Origin: Dirofilaria immitis
Taxonomy: Eukaryota > Nematoda > Chromadorea > Rhabditida > Onchocercidae
Length of the DNA stretch: 64,000 bases
Direction: 5' to 3'
Assembly (NCBI GenBank): GCA_024305405.1
Contig: JAKNDB010000108.1
Location: forward strand, 946,001 to 1,010,000
In this document: in pieces, positions 12,333 to 25,634 of the stretch
Numbering within the stretch: position 1 is the stretch's first letter
How the letters are laid out: each line of letters opens with the position of its first letter
Notes under the pieces: model-generated
Database searches by the model: none
What the model was told of the DNA's origin: nothing
The model's input: the letters and a program-made list of their open reading frames with translations, nothing else
Made by a program: the position numbers and the translations under genes

Positions 12333-15300
12333 TATCTACCATCTTGTATTTGAGCAAAATTTGTTTTTCATTATTTTACGGCAATAAACTTTTAACGAAG
12401 CGCAAAATATCCTATATGATCATAGTGTCATTCGTATACAACACACATGGCTAGGCAACATCTCATTATACTGGTAAAATTTACCTTTTCTTTTATTAAT
12501 TATTATTATACTAGTATTTAATTTAAATTATATTAAGAAATAATAATTTAATTATAATAATTCAATTTCGTTTTATTTTTAATTCTATTATTTAATTTCA
12601 ATTATTATAATATAAGTAATTTAATACTTTTACTTTTACCATTATTCCAGCTATTGGTATTTGATTTTAATTATAAACATATTGTAAATTTAATTACCTT
12701 TTTTTTTATTTCACCCAGATCTATTTTAATTAATTAAAAATTTTTGAAAAATTTTTTTTTTTATTTTATTATGTTTGATGAAAATTGTTAATGTTTTATT
12801 TTGTTATAATTCAAATTATCCAAAATATTTTGAATCTTTTTAGTCAATTAAAAACTTAATTAATTTTAATTAATTAATTAAAAATTAATTTTAACTAATT
12901 AATTTTTATTTAAATATATTTATTTTTTTCCCTCCATTTTGCTTGAAATTTCATAATTTCTTTGAAATAAAAGTTTTTTTTTTTGAATAATTTTCTTATA
13001 ATTCTTATATTTCATTCATTCATTAAATTATTTCTTACATCCTTTTTTTTTTTTTTTTTTTTCAGCTGTTTTTTTCTTTTTGATCATCTTTTGCCAAAAA
13101 AGTATCTTTGATACAAAACTTTTAAAGTTATGAAAATTTGCCGAAGGATATTCATCTGTCAAATCAATTTGGCATAGTTATTTCGATTTCTTTTTTTTCT
13201 TTATTTTTTTTTTTTTTATTTTTTAGTTTTTATTTTTCATTTTACAAATATTTTATAGATATTGTTTACAAGGAAAAATAATCAACTTTGTTGTATAAAT
13301 TGATTAGCTCTTTTTTTATTTTATCAGTTGATTTTTTTAAAGAAATTTTTCAAAATTATTTTTTTCATTTTTCAAATTATCATTTTTTTTTAATAAATTA
13401 AATTAAAATTATAAAAAAAAGTTTTTAAAGTTTAAGATAAACGAGATGAATTTCGGTATTTAATTACAATAATTTATTACCGTATTATTATTCGATATTT
13501 AATTACAATAATTTATCACCGTATTATTCCGAAAAAAAAATAAATAAATAGCAATAATTTGAATTAAGTTTTGCAAGTTTATTTATGATAAAATTATGGC
13601 GAAAGTATTAAGATTATTTTCTTAGAGTGAAAAAAAAAATTTTCAATGTCCCGTATAATATGTAATTATCAAAAATAATCTAAAATTTTACGAAGAAACA
13701 TAAATTATTGTTATGTGGAAAAAAAGAAGTTAATTCGATTCAATGATTAAATTCGATACAAATTTCATCTTATCATCTTATCAATAACTGACAAGTTATT
13801 TTATTGGTCAAATTTATGTTCATGAAAAAAATATTAATTAATGTCAGATAAAGTAATTAAGTGAATAAATAAATAAATAATTAAATAAGGAAGTAAACGA
13901 ATAATGCAAAATATGCAATGTGAATAAAAAAATGAGAATGTAATTAAATAAACAAAAAGAATCAATCAAAATAAAATTTGAAATAATAAATTAATAAACT
14001 AATTTGTAAACAAATATGTAAACAATTAAATAAGTGAAAAAAACAATTAAATAAATTTGAAATAATAAATTAATAAGTTGATTCTAGATTGTAAATATTT
14101 GAAATTATTTTCTATTAAGATATATAGGTTGCATTCTTGACATCGAGAATTGGATGATAATTCATATCCAATTAAATTATCTTCAAAATATTTTTTGAAA
14201 TCAAAAATTGGTTTGCGTACTTTTATAAGTAATAAAATATCAAAATAAAGCAATGAAAAATTATTCATCCAAATGATAAGGATTTTTGATAAGTAGAAGA
14301 TAAATATTAGTTTCAATAGAGTGGCAAAATCAACAGCAATTCTAAAAAAATTATCATGAAATGATAAGCTTTAAAAATTTTTTCAATTATCAACTTATCA
14401 ATTACGATTAACTTTATTATTAGTGATTTAAAAGTTTTTCGTACTTTAACCTTCCGTCAAATATGACATCAATGTGTACTAGCAGTTTTATCAAAAAAGT
14501 GATAAGAATTGTTGATTGAACTTTGAACTTATCAAACTTATTTGTGCAAAGATTGCAGTTGCAAAATATGATAGGTTAAATCTAATCATGCATTGATTAT
14601 ATTTCATCGAATATTATCATTAACAACTTTAATTACATTGAAAGAGTGATAAAATAGTAATGCTTTGATTAGATCTTATCAATGTGCACTCGTTTGTTAA
14701 CAAAAAAATATCACAAATTCGTTTATCACAAATTCGAATAATCAACTTATCATTACTTTTCTAATTTTCTCTATTATATTTAATTTAATTTTATTATACT
14801 ATCATAAATTAAAATACGATTCTTTTGCAATTTAAATTTAATTTCCAATTCGGCCCCATTTTTTTTTAATTTGTTCAATTTAGAAACTTTGCTCTTTTTC
14901 TTACTTTATTCATTGAATTTTCATTTCCTATCAGATGAAATAAAATTAAGAATAGGAATGATAGAGGAAATCAGCGGAAAGATTTTTAAATTGAAATATT
15001 CAAAAGGAATATTTCATTACAACAAAAAAAAAAATTGTTAAAAAACTAATCAAATTTACTAATTAAATTAATTGAAAAAATTTGGCAAGAGATTAAAATC
15101 GAAATTAGGAAATCGAAATTGGAATTAGAAATTGATTAAAATTATTAATTAATTAAAATTTTTCTGTCTCTCTTCTTGCATTTGTCGTTTTTTATTTTTT
15201 ATTTCCCTCTCCTTTCCTTGTTGCCAAAAATTGAAATAGATAGCAATTTATTATAATAACTTATAAATTTTATTATTTCCAATTCAATTAATTCATTTAC

Positions 15301-15860
15301 AATCGATAACGATATTTGTACTTATAATTAAATTTCAATTTCATATCAAAATTTATTATAATAATTTTTCATTTCCAATAAATATTGTTTATTTTGTTTT
15401 TCAAATAATCAATTAATAAATTAATGATTATTTAAATATCTTTTGATTATAACTATTTAAACATTTGACCAAACATTTTTAATTTGTATTATAAATTTTA
15501 TAATTAAAAATTAAAATTTAGCTTTTAAATTGGGAAAAAAAGAATTGTTTATTAAAATTTATTTTGAATAATTTCAATTTTAAAAATGTTTTTTATTCCA
15601 ATTATTTGAATGGAAAAATAGCAATAAGTCTTAAAATTATCTTACGGAATGTTCGAATTTTATTAAATTTTAAAATTTACCTATTAAATAATGATTTGTT
15701 TGAAATGGTTTACTATTTTTTTCTTTTTTCTTTGGTTTCTTTTATTTTTATTTTTTTTTTTTCTATAAATTAAACTTTTCATAGTTGCTTGCTTGATTTG
15801 ATGAAAATAAAACGATAAAAAATTACCTTTTACTTTTTTATAAATGAACTGATTGAAAAT
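12333..15860. other. AT-rich gene desert, part 2
   Basis: No gene is supported. The ORFs at 14047-14316 and 15564-15773 have only AT-driven composition. 13860-14060 is rich in AATAAATAAATAA-type tetranucleotides. 13760-14760 is rich in TTATCA/TGATAA hexamers, about a dozen of them between 14340 and 14760. Confidence 0.5.
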
Positions 15861-15937
15861 AGAGAGAGGGAGAGAGAGAGAGGAAGAGAAAGAGAGGGAG
15901 AGAGAGAGAGGGAGAGAGAGAGAGGGAGAGAGAGAGA
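15861..15937. repeat. (GA)n / GAGAGG microsatellite
   Basis: A purine-only tract of GA dinucleotides regularly interrupted by GGG (AGAGAGAGAGGGAG and so on). The minus-strand Ser/Leu ORF across it is an artefact of the repeat. Confidence 0.9.
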
Positions 15938-17624
15938 AAAAAGGCAAATAACCAGTTTAAGCATTTAATTTAATTTCCAAATGCTTATCACTTATCACTT
16001 CGTAATTTCATTCAATTTTTCAAACGGCAAAAACAAAAAGGAAAACTAAAAACGTTTTATTTCTTGTTATTTATACAGTTCATTTGAATTAATCAAGTTA
16101 ATCTTAGTTCAAGAAAGAGTAGAGGGGAAGAAAAAAATCATTAAAGGAAATTTTAAATGCATTTATAACCCAGTTTTGTAGTGCTTATCATTTATCATTT
16201 GAAGCAAATTTATCAAACTGCAAGTTAAATTTTTGTTTATGTCATAAAATAAGAAATATTGGATTGAAATTTAAATAAAAAAACGATTTAAAATTTTTTG
16301 AAAATAAATGAAAATTTGACTAAAAATAAAATCCATGCAATTATTTATTAATTATCATTTAAAAGTATCTCATTTAAAAATTTACAAAAATTTTTTCAAT
16401 TCAAATTGGAATTGAATTTGTTGAAATTGAATTTATTAAGTCTTCTAAAGATCGGTTAAAGATAATGATTTATGCTTGTTTCTGTTTAATTTCTGATTTT
16501 TAACAATTCCAAATTCAAATATTTATTTTGCAGTTTTGAACTGAGATGAGATGGAGGCAAATTTGAAATTAAAAAAAAAAAATTTGAGCTGAAGCAAACT
16601 TTTTTGTAATTAATTCCAAAAAAATTATTCAATAAAATTAATCAAATTTCTAAAATCTCATTGATATTTTGGGATCTTTTTTTTTTTTTTGAAATAATTA
16701 GTAACAAAAAAAAATTAATAAATTTAAGTATGCGAAGGATAAAAAATGAAAGAATGAAGTAAAAAAAAGTTTGATTGGAAGAAATGAAAAATAATAATTA
16801 AATGATTCTATGATTATACAAATGATACTATGATTATACTGATAAATAGATGCTAAAAAAATTTATTCAAATTTTTTTTTTTTGAAATAAACAAAAAAAC
16901 GAAAAAATTTTACGGTTAATTTTAAAAAAAAAAATTATAACTTTTCGATTTTAAAATAGGCTAATTTATAATATGAAATGTTATGGAGGAGGAGGGGAGG
17001 GGGCAAACGAGCATTTTTGCGCATTTTGATTTAAAATTTTTTTTTCATTACTTAGAAATTTTATTAAAATTTATTCTCTCTTTTATCAACATTATCACCA
17101 TCATCACCATCATTATCATCATCGTCATGACCATTATCATTATCATTTAGTTAGATTTTTTCCATTTTTAAATTTTAAATTATTTTAATTTATGATATAT
17201 TATTTGATGAATTAAAATTTAGCACTGAATTTATCATTCGCATGAAATCGAATTATCAATATTGGTCTAATATGAAATAAAATTGATGTAACTAAAATTA
17301 TGATGTTCGATTTTTCATAAACAATAAATATTTTAATTTTTATTACGATACAAACTTATTATTATTATATTTGATTGATTAATTTAGTATTAATAAAATA
17401 AAAGATTACATATTTATATTTAAGAGAATCCAAAATAAAAGTTTGTTTGATCAAAAAATTTTTTTTTGAATTTTAATATAATAATTAAAAAATTGTTAAA
17501 AATTTTGATTAAAAAATTTTTTCGATTTCATTGATATTTTAGGATTATTTTTAGTTTAAATAAGTTTATAAATTTGATGAAATTTTTTTAATTAATAGAA
17601 ATAAAAGTATTTTTTTGTGTTCTC
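15938..17624. other. AT-rich intergenic sequence before the vWA gene
   Basis: No coding sequence is seen. It contains a short G-rich run (GGAGGAGGGGAGGGGG, about 16986-17001) and an imperfect CAT/ATC trinucleotide tract (about 17090-17147). Earlier exons of the vWA gene (start codon, signal peptide start) may be hidden here but could not be identified. Confidence 0.45.
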
Positions 17625-17836
17625 AATTAATTATTAATCTTATTAATCAATTAATTATTAATCATATTGATCAATTAATTATTAATCTTGTTAATCAATT
17701 AATTATTAATCTTATTAATCAATTAATTATTAATCTTATTAATCAATTAATCATTAATCTTATTACTCAATTAATTATTAATCTTATTAATCATTTAATT
17801 ATTAATCATATTAATCAATTAATTATTAATCTTATT
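17625..17836. repeat. 24-bp tandem repeat, about nine copies
   Basis: The unit is AATTAATTATTAATCTTATT followed by AATC, 24 bases and so a multiple of three, with a few point changes between copies. This is why it reads as an open Leu-Ile-Asn repeat ORF (17615-17845), which I do not call a gene. It ends 37 bases before the first recognisable vWA exon. Confidence 0.9.
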
Positions 17837-17873
17837 TTGTATTAAAATTTGTTAATAATTTAAAAATTTTCAG

Positions 17874-20800
17874 GGCTTAACAATCGTAGTATCATTTATC
17901 TACGTGAAAACACAAACGTCAATTTTTCCAGTTAGTTGTTATCTTAATGTTCTCATTATATTGGATCGATCGGATTCGGTGAAAGGTGGATTTAATCGTA
18001 GTCGAAATTTTGTTGTTAATGTATCAGATGAACTTGATATTGGACCACATACACATCGAGTTAGTAATTTATTGCTTCAGCTGAAAAAAATAATCAAAAT
18101 TTGATAAGTGATAATCAAAATTTGATAAGCGATTATTTTGATATAATTTAATTAACGCAATTAGCTTAAACTTTTCTTTCATCACTATATTTGGCACGAT
18201 TTTAGGTGATCATGATTTTGCTAGAGTTTACGCAGTAATTTTAATTTTTTTTTTTTTTTTTAGATGAATAATAAATTGTGATTATCGTAGGCAGAAAAAA
18301 TAATCAGATTTGATAAGTGATAAAATTTATTTTGATATAATTTAATTAATTTAAACGTTTCGTTCGTTGAAACTCTGATTGAATAGTAATAAATTGAGTG
18401 AAGAAATTAATCAATTTGAATTATATATTTTAAAAATTTTATGATTTAAAATTTTTACAATAATTAATTAGAAATTAATTATATTGATTGATTACTGCTT
18501 GAAATAATTTGATTCGAAATTTTTTTTCACAAAAATGATAATATGAAATTGATGAATGTTAGCTTAAATTGTTATAAATATTTTTGAAAATTTAACAATT
18601 TTTTTTTTTACCGTTCAGGTAGCAATGATCGTATATTCTGGGCTTAGTTATCGTCGTGAGGTATTTCAATGGAATTTTGCTAGAAATAATGAAGAATTTA
18701 AAAAATCGTACTTGGATTAAGAGCAATTGGTGGTACAACAAATACAAAGTTTGAGAAAACTTTAAATTAAAATTTTTAATTATTTAGGAATTTTAAATTT
18801 TTAATTTTAAATGTATATTTTAGATCTTATCATATTGTTTTTCATTGAAAAATCGTTTTTGATCGTTCCGTTTTTTTTTCTTTTCATTTTCTTAAATTAT
18901 TTCTTTAAAATAATTTATCGTTAAAAAAAAGATAACGAGAAAAATAAAATTTTCCTTTTAAATGATTAAAATCAACTGATTAAGTTTTCCTGTTTAAATG
19001 ATTATCTATTTCTTGAAAATATTTTATTTTTATTGCAAAATTTATTTACTACATTAAAATAATAAAAATAAAGAAGGAACAAAAGTAATCAATAATCAAT
19101 CGATATAAATCCTTTCCTACCTTTTTGATAAAAGATAATTAAATTGGAATTTAATGAAATGATAAAAGATAATTGAAGAAAAAAGTTTAATTTTTTTTTT
19201 TTTTTTTTGCTCAGGAAAGCATTGGAAATTGGACTTGAATTGATGGAAACGCGTAACAAATCAATACCAACGCTTGTAATGGTTGTTACGGATGGTCGAA
19301 GTGCGGATGATCCGAAAATTCCGGCCCAACAGTTGCAGAAAATTTCGAATACATGGGTTTTTGCGGCCGCAACCGGTGATCCAAATGCTGTCGATAAGTA
19401 GAAAAATTTGATTTTCCAATTTTCTAATTTTTTTTTTTTGTTTATTAAAACTTAGTTTGCAGAAAGTGGAAATCGTTAATTTCGGAATTTTCATTTTATA
19501 CATAACAATGAATAAATAGTATGATTTAAAAAGTGAATTTTATGGTAATTTATAAAAATCAATATCTGATAAGTTTTTTTTCTTTCTCTTTCTTTCTCTC
19601 TCTCTCTCTCTCTCTCTCATTAACTCTTTATTTGTTTTATTTGAAAATTTTTCCACCGATTATCATTTTGCTACTTAAAAACTTGAAAACTTCACATTTC
19701 AATCATCTAAATCTTTTCCGATCAATATGATGATCAATTTAGTCTTATCACACTGATACTATCAAATTAGGCAAAAATTCATTTAAGTTATAAAATGCTT
19801 TATTTCCTTCCAGAAGGATGGATATTTTTTTTAGAAGTGAATTACTTCAAATAACTGGTAACATCAATCATGTTATTTTACAAAGTGGTCGAGAATTAGC
19901 AGCTGATATTACGCGTAAATTACTTCAAAAGCGCAAGAAAAATGTCGCACAACAACAACAACAACAACAACAACGACAACAACGACAACACCTACCACAA
20001 CTACAACAAATCCAATTTCAGGTATTGCATTATTACATTTGATAATTAGTTTTGATAAATTAATGATATTAGTGAAGCTAATCAAAATGTTATGATTTAA
20101 TCGATCAGTGAAATCATTCATTCGGCTATTTAGAATAATAAAGGATTATGATTACAAAAATGATAACAAAAAGATAAACTAATTTACGGCTAAAAGTTGG
20201 AAATTGAAATAATTAATTGAAAATTTAAAATAAACGAAAATATAAGCTGCAATATAATTTGATCATATTTTTAATTAAATTCATACATAGTTCAAAATTT
20301 TTCCTTTTAAATTACAATATTTGAATAGCTTAATCGATATTTGAAATGATATTTGAAATTAATTATTTGTTGAAATTTTATGATAATTTTTAAAATAAAG
20401 AAAATTATATAGGTTGTGAGCAAGATGTTGTACTTGTTATGGATTTATCAACAACAACAAATCCGGTTTACCGGAAATATATTGAAATGGCTGAAGAATT
20501 AATCAATAGGTTACTAATTGGTCGACGATTTAGTCGTGTAGCGCTAATAACATTTAGCTCAGTTGGTAAAACACGAGCACAATTTAATTTAGACAGGTCA
20601 AAGTTTTAATTATAACTTATAAATTTCAAGTTTTAAATTGTAAAGTTTTCATTAGAAATTACAAAAGTTTCAGTTGCACAGTTTTCATTGTGAATTACAA
20701 ATTTCAACTTTTATTTGCAAAGTTTTAATTACAAGTGACATATTTCAAGTTTTAATCGCAACATTTTCATTACAAACTTACAAAAAGTTTCAGCTGCATA

Positions 20801-22815
20801 ATCAACTTTTAAATGCGAAGTTTTAATTACAAACGACAATTTTCAATTTTTAATCGCAAAATTTTCGTTTGCAAAATGCAAAAAGTTTTCATCGCAAATT
20901 ACAAATTTCAATTTTTAATCGCAAAGTTTTTTCAGTACGAATTGCAAGCTTATGAATGAATTATAAATTTTGAAAAAATTTATTTTTATTTTCTTTTTTT
21001 TTTATTTTTTGCCTCATGAATTTCATTCTAATTATCTTAACAATTAATTTACTAAATTAGCTATGTTAATTGAATAAATGCCAAAGTCTGAAAAAAAAAA
21101 AAAAGGAAAAAGCGATGCAGTTTAATCGATTGATCGATTGGCCAATTTTATATGAAATTGAATAATTGTTAAAAATGAATGAAAAAAAAAAACAATGCGC
21201 AATTGATGATAATTTTACTAAATTATATCATTTAATTTCCTCATTAAATTATTTTTTAATTTCTAATTTTAATTCAATTTCCTATTTAATTACTTTAATT
21301 TGTAAATTAAATAAATTTTCGACAATTTAAATATAATTTAAATGTTAATACTAAGATGAAAGAAACAAAAATTAAATTTTGCAAAAGAAATTTCGAGTAT
21401 AAAAATAATTGAAATTTAATCAATAAGTAAAAAAAAACAAACTTTATAGACATGGACAAAATATATCAATTATACTAATCAAAATTATTATCACTGATAA
21501 TTATATTTCGATATATTATAATTAGTCGTATCAGGAAATTATTTACTAAATAAATTTTTGACCTAAAAAAAAATATTTTACATTTTCTTGTGAAACACAC
21601 TTTTATAGTTCTTCGTTTTTTTTTTCAAAAAATATAAAGTACGCTTAATTTTTTTTTTTAATAAATTTAGGTATTTCGATGGAAAAGATATTGTAACTGC
21701 AATACGAAGATTAGAATCAACCGGTGGTACAACTGCTGTCGGTTTGATTTTATTTTTGTTGAAAATTTAAAAACTTTCTCGAATTAATTTTTGAATTATT
21801 GATATTTTTGAATTATTACAGTATCGAAATATTTGTATCAATTATTGTAGAATGAATAATAATAAATAATTTGAAATTGATATAATTGAAATTAATATAT
21901 AATTCATTCATAATAATGTCATGAATTTAATTATTATCAGTATGATTTTCGGATTTTTTATTAGGTGAAGGAATACGACTTGGAACTGAACAACAAGATA
22001 AGCAACATGGCGGTCGACCGTTAGATATCGCTAAAAAGCTATGCTTGTATTTACGGATGGATGGAGTAATAAAGGACCGGATGTTGAAGAAATGAGTCGT
22101 CATGCAAAAGGAGCCGGATTTACTCTCTATACCGTAGTTTATGAGGTTTCTCTCTTTTCAATTTATTTTGCGAAATTCATCCAAAAATATGATAAAATAG
22201 TACGGTAAAGTAACTTTTGACCCTATACATTCTATAGCATTGTATAATAGCCTTTGACCTATTACATTTAAAGCATTTCTCGAGATGCTTTATTAGTTGA
22301 GCAAAAAGAATTTGTATAACGAATAAAATCAATTGCCTTTTTTAGGCTTAAAAATCGACTAATTCATTCAAGCTTAAAATGCTTATTTCCTAATTTTCAT
22401 TAATGATTCGGCAAAAAAATAGCAAGATTTTGAATGAAATGATCTGATAATTAAAATGCAATGATCAAATTTCAATCAATCATAATGACAAAATCGTATA
22501 CAATTTTTAATCAATTATATCCTTCATATATCCAAACATGTAATTAATTATCAGAAAACATTTAATCAGAGTAAGCTAAATAACTAGATGGTGATGTGAT
22601 GATTAAATTTCAATAAGTCTCGAGAAAAAAAAAAAAAAAAACTAAGCTCTTTTTTTTAATTTTTAAAGGGTGATGGACGAATTGATGCGAATAGTGCTGG
22701 ATTAAATCTTTATACGATTGAAACAGTCGCAAATGATCAAAAACATATTTACAGTGAACGTAATTTTACGCAACTTATCGAAGAACTTAGACAACGTAAC
22801 TTACCATGTATATAA
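17874..22815 (+). CDS. Secreted protein with two von Willebrand factor A domains
   Basis: Eight exons: 17874-18059, 18619-18748, 19215-19397, 19835-20021, 20414-20597, 21671-21741, 21965-22145 and 22669-22815 (TAA), about 423 residues; the 5' start is not identified. Exon 1 opens with hydrophobic GLTIVVSFIYV, possibly the rest of a signal peptide. vWA-1 has the metal-site motifs DRSDS (31-35), GGTTNT and VVTDGRS. It ends in a Cys before a Thr-rich linker (T-repeat, PTTTTNPISG). vWA-2 starts at about residue 230 with DLSTT (240-244), GGTTAVG and FTDGWSN, and ends QRNLPCI. Three one-base homopolymer corrections are needed: A6 18700-18705, A5 19938-19942 and A5 22033-22037. Each restores both motif and splice phase. 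For exon 4 I chose the TTTTTTTTAG acceptor (19834) over one 21 bases upstream. The domain type is that of matrix and collagen-VI-like adhesion proteins. I cannot name the orthologue. Confidence 0.88.
19597..19618. repeat. (CT)n microsatellite in a vWA-gene intron
   Basis: Eleven CT units follow a CTTT-rich lead-in, in the intron between vWA exons 3 and 4. Confidence 0.9.
19949..20009 (+). repeat. Coding ACA repeat (poly-Thr linker between vWA domains)
   Basis: The CAA/ACA trinucleotide run lies inside exon 4. In the frame demanded by the next exon it reads as threonine (the linker between the two vWA domains). In the uncorrected frame it reads as glutamine. Thr/Pro-rich linkers are usual in secreted nematode proteins and may carry O-glycans. 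Confidence 0.8.
20598..20955. repeat. Degenerate tandem repeat in a vWA-gene intron
   Basis: Roughly eight diverged copies of a unit of about 40 bases, built from AAGTTTTAATTACAAA and (T)TTCAAGTTTTAATCGCAA. They start directly at the intron donor. Confidence 0.6.
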
Positions 22816-23052
22816 TTATATTTGATTAATAAGTCAAATACTAGTATATTTGATTAATCAACAAAGTTCAGGATAGCAAAAAGAATATCTATCCGGTGAT
22901 CTTTAATCCCTTCAATAATTATTTGATATTTGTTTTGATCTTATCGAATTGTTAAATATGATATGTAGATCTTATCGAATTGTTAAATATGATATGTATA
23001 GTATTATTATTATGTATTTCGGCAATCTTTTTGATCTTGCTATAATTGCAGA

Positions 23053-23058
23053 AATAAA
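23053..23058 (+). terminator. Candidate poly(A) signal of the vWA gene
   Basis: This AATAAA is the first clear copy after the stop codon (238 bases downstream) on the plus strand. Confidence 0.35.
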
Positions 23059-25599
23059 CTAGAACATATTCCTATATTTCCCTGTGTATTATTATATTTC
23101 ATTGAATGAATGCTATTTCAAAGGTCATTTAATCTTATACCTATGATAATGATATTTTACCGTTGCTAATTAATCATCGCATGATACGAAATCCATTCCA
23201 ATTTTGCACTAAAATCTACTCATTCATTTATTGATTTGATAATCAATAATTTATAAAGTCTAAAATTAAATTATCCAAAATAAAGTTCCGATAAGTATAT
23301 ATATAATGATTATCTCAAATCATTCCTACCCCATAAACAAGTCTTATTTAAATTGACCTGTTTTTCCCTTTTTTTTTTAAATCATTTGAAATAATCGTTC
23401 AAAAAACATCTGCCCATACCACCCATTGCTAATCATCTTCATCCTATCGTTTCAATATTTGAAAATCTTATCAATAACAAATGAACACAATAAATTAGAT
23501 TGATGTTAATTCTATTAATGCATACCTGTTTTCTTATGTATATGTATTGCTTTTATATGCTTTCAATAATCGATAAGTACTTTCTTTGCTTTCTTAAACA
23601 TTTTCATTTGGTAGGAAGAAGAACTATTGCCATATTTTTATCATCGTTATCAGTTGTTCCCACTATTATTGAATACCTTTTTTTTTTCCCCAATTAAATG
23701 AAATAAATATATTCTTTGCAGTCTTTTTTTTTCTTCAAAATAAATGAATAAATTATGGAATTTCTCGGATTAAATTTAATCAAAATTTATTGAAATGAAT
23801 GAAAACAGAGGTATAAAACTATTAGCTCATACCTATCTCGTACATTATCAACACACTGCATATATTTATATCATTCCATTTTTAGTTGATAATATTGGAA
23901 GTTAACAAGTAATTATAAATTAGAATTACAAATCAAATATCCAAATATCTACCTATGTCTTCCATCAATATTTCATACTTTTTTACTTAGCAAAAATGTA
24001 CATATCTGATGTAATCAAATGATGATGTACATCAACTACATTTTCTCGCTTGCATTACGTAACCGTTTCTCATTTATTTAAGAGTATCAGGAAAAATTTT
24101 GGCTACAAAATGAATGAGAAGTTATTCTGTTCCGATCATATAGTGTTTTCATTGAGGTCAATAGTTAGTAAATGAACATATGATATACCTATATCATATA
24201 TTCAATCGTGAAATTATATATAGTAAAATTTTAAGCAAAAATAAAAAAAAAAACACCAATTTACATGTAATTCTTTTTATTTTTCTCATCGAAATATGGA
24301 AATGGCAAAAAGAAAAAAAATAAAATAAAACAAAAAAAACACATGAAGCGTAAGTGTTCAGAAATTGTTCGTTTTCTAATTTTATCCAAATATCTTATAT
24401 GTAAAATATGCAAATTGTTGAAAAATGGAAGAAAAACACTTCAGTGTTTTATCGAACAAAGCCCGAACTAAACGATAATTTTCATTATTTGAACAATAAA
24501 ATGAATGAGTGAATGTGGAACAAATTAAAAAGAAAAATAAACAAAGCACTGACATGAACATTTCTTTTTTTTGGACATGAAAAAGAAAAAGAAAAAAAAA
24601 CATCAAGCGGTATAATATCATATAAAAAAAAACGAAAAATTGTAAACAAATAAAAGGCGAGAGTTCATAAATCACGATTTAAAAAAAAAAGAAAAAAATT
24701 CAACAACTTGGCAGCGTATTATATTGTAGAGAGAGTGTAATATAGGATGGATGTATGCATCTCATTCATTTAAATAGCCTAATTTGTTTTCAATTTTTTC
24801 TGATAACAACATTTAATGATAAGGCTGGCTTCGATTGAATATTTGAAATAAATATGGCCAATTTTACTTTTTATTTTAATTCGGAATTTGATCAAAATTT
24901 ATTAATATAATAATTTAGATTAATAATTACATTAATCAATTATATATGCACACATCTAACAATAGTGTGCATGAATATGAAGATGATAACAATCGGATAT
25001 TAGAGCAAACGATTTTAATTCTCTTCGTTTCGAAAAAAAAAGGGAAACAAGATTAAAAAATAAAATTCAACTTTAGACTTGTAATGATCAATGATTATAG
25101 CAATCGCTTGAGCAACAAGTAATGCAAGCTACAGTAGTTGCAGCATTTCCTTGTCGTAGCACACTAAAATATTCAATCGAAACCAGATTTAATATTTAAA
25201 AATCATATATATAAAAATTTCGAAAATAAGTTGTTATCAGTGAGATGATGATAATCAGGATGATAATAACGATGATGATGATAATAATAATGATACAAAA
25301 TCTTTCTGAATCTTACAGTATAAATTAACCGGAATTTTTCCAGAAAAGCAAAATTGGAGAATTCATTTTTCTTTTTTTTTTTTTATTTAAACTAAAATTT
25401 CTGGATGAAAAGAAAAAATGTTTTGAAAATATATTCATTTATATAATAGTAATTTCGTATAAGGGTATAGTATTTCAAAGAACAAAATTTATATCGTAAT
25501 TTCATTTCATTTTTTCGTTGCTTTTCTTGGATCACATTATTATTCTAAAGTATGATACGCATTCAGGCATTCTTCTTTTTTTTCTTTACCACTGCTATG

Positions 25600-25602
25600 A
25601 TA

Positions 25603-25634
<32 letters not shown>
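25600..25634. repeat. (TA)n microsatellite
   Basis: An almost pure TA run with one ATG interruption. Confidence 0.9.

Noticed and set aside
7007..17873. Transposon or retroelement in the desert
   Set aside because: No reverse transcriptase, integrase or transposase motif, terminal repeat or target-site duplication could be seen.
19261..20121. Minus-strand ORFs opposite the vWA exons (including a poly-Val ORF)
   Set aside because: They are shadows of the plus-strand vWA exons and the ACA repeat.
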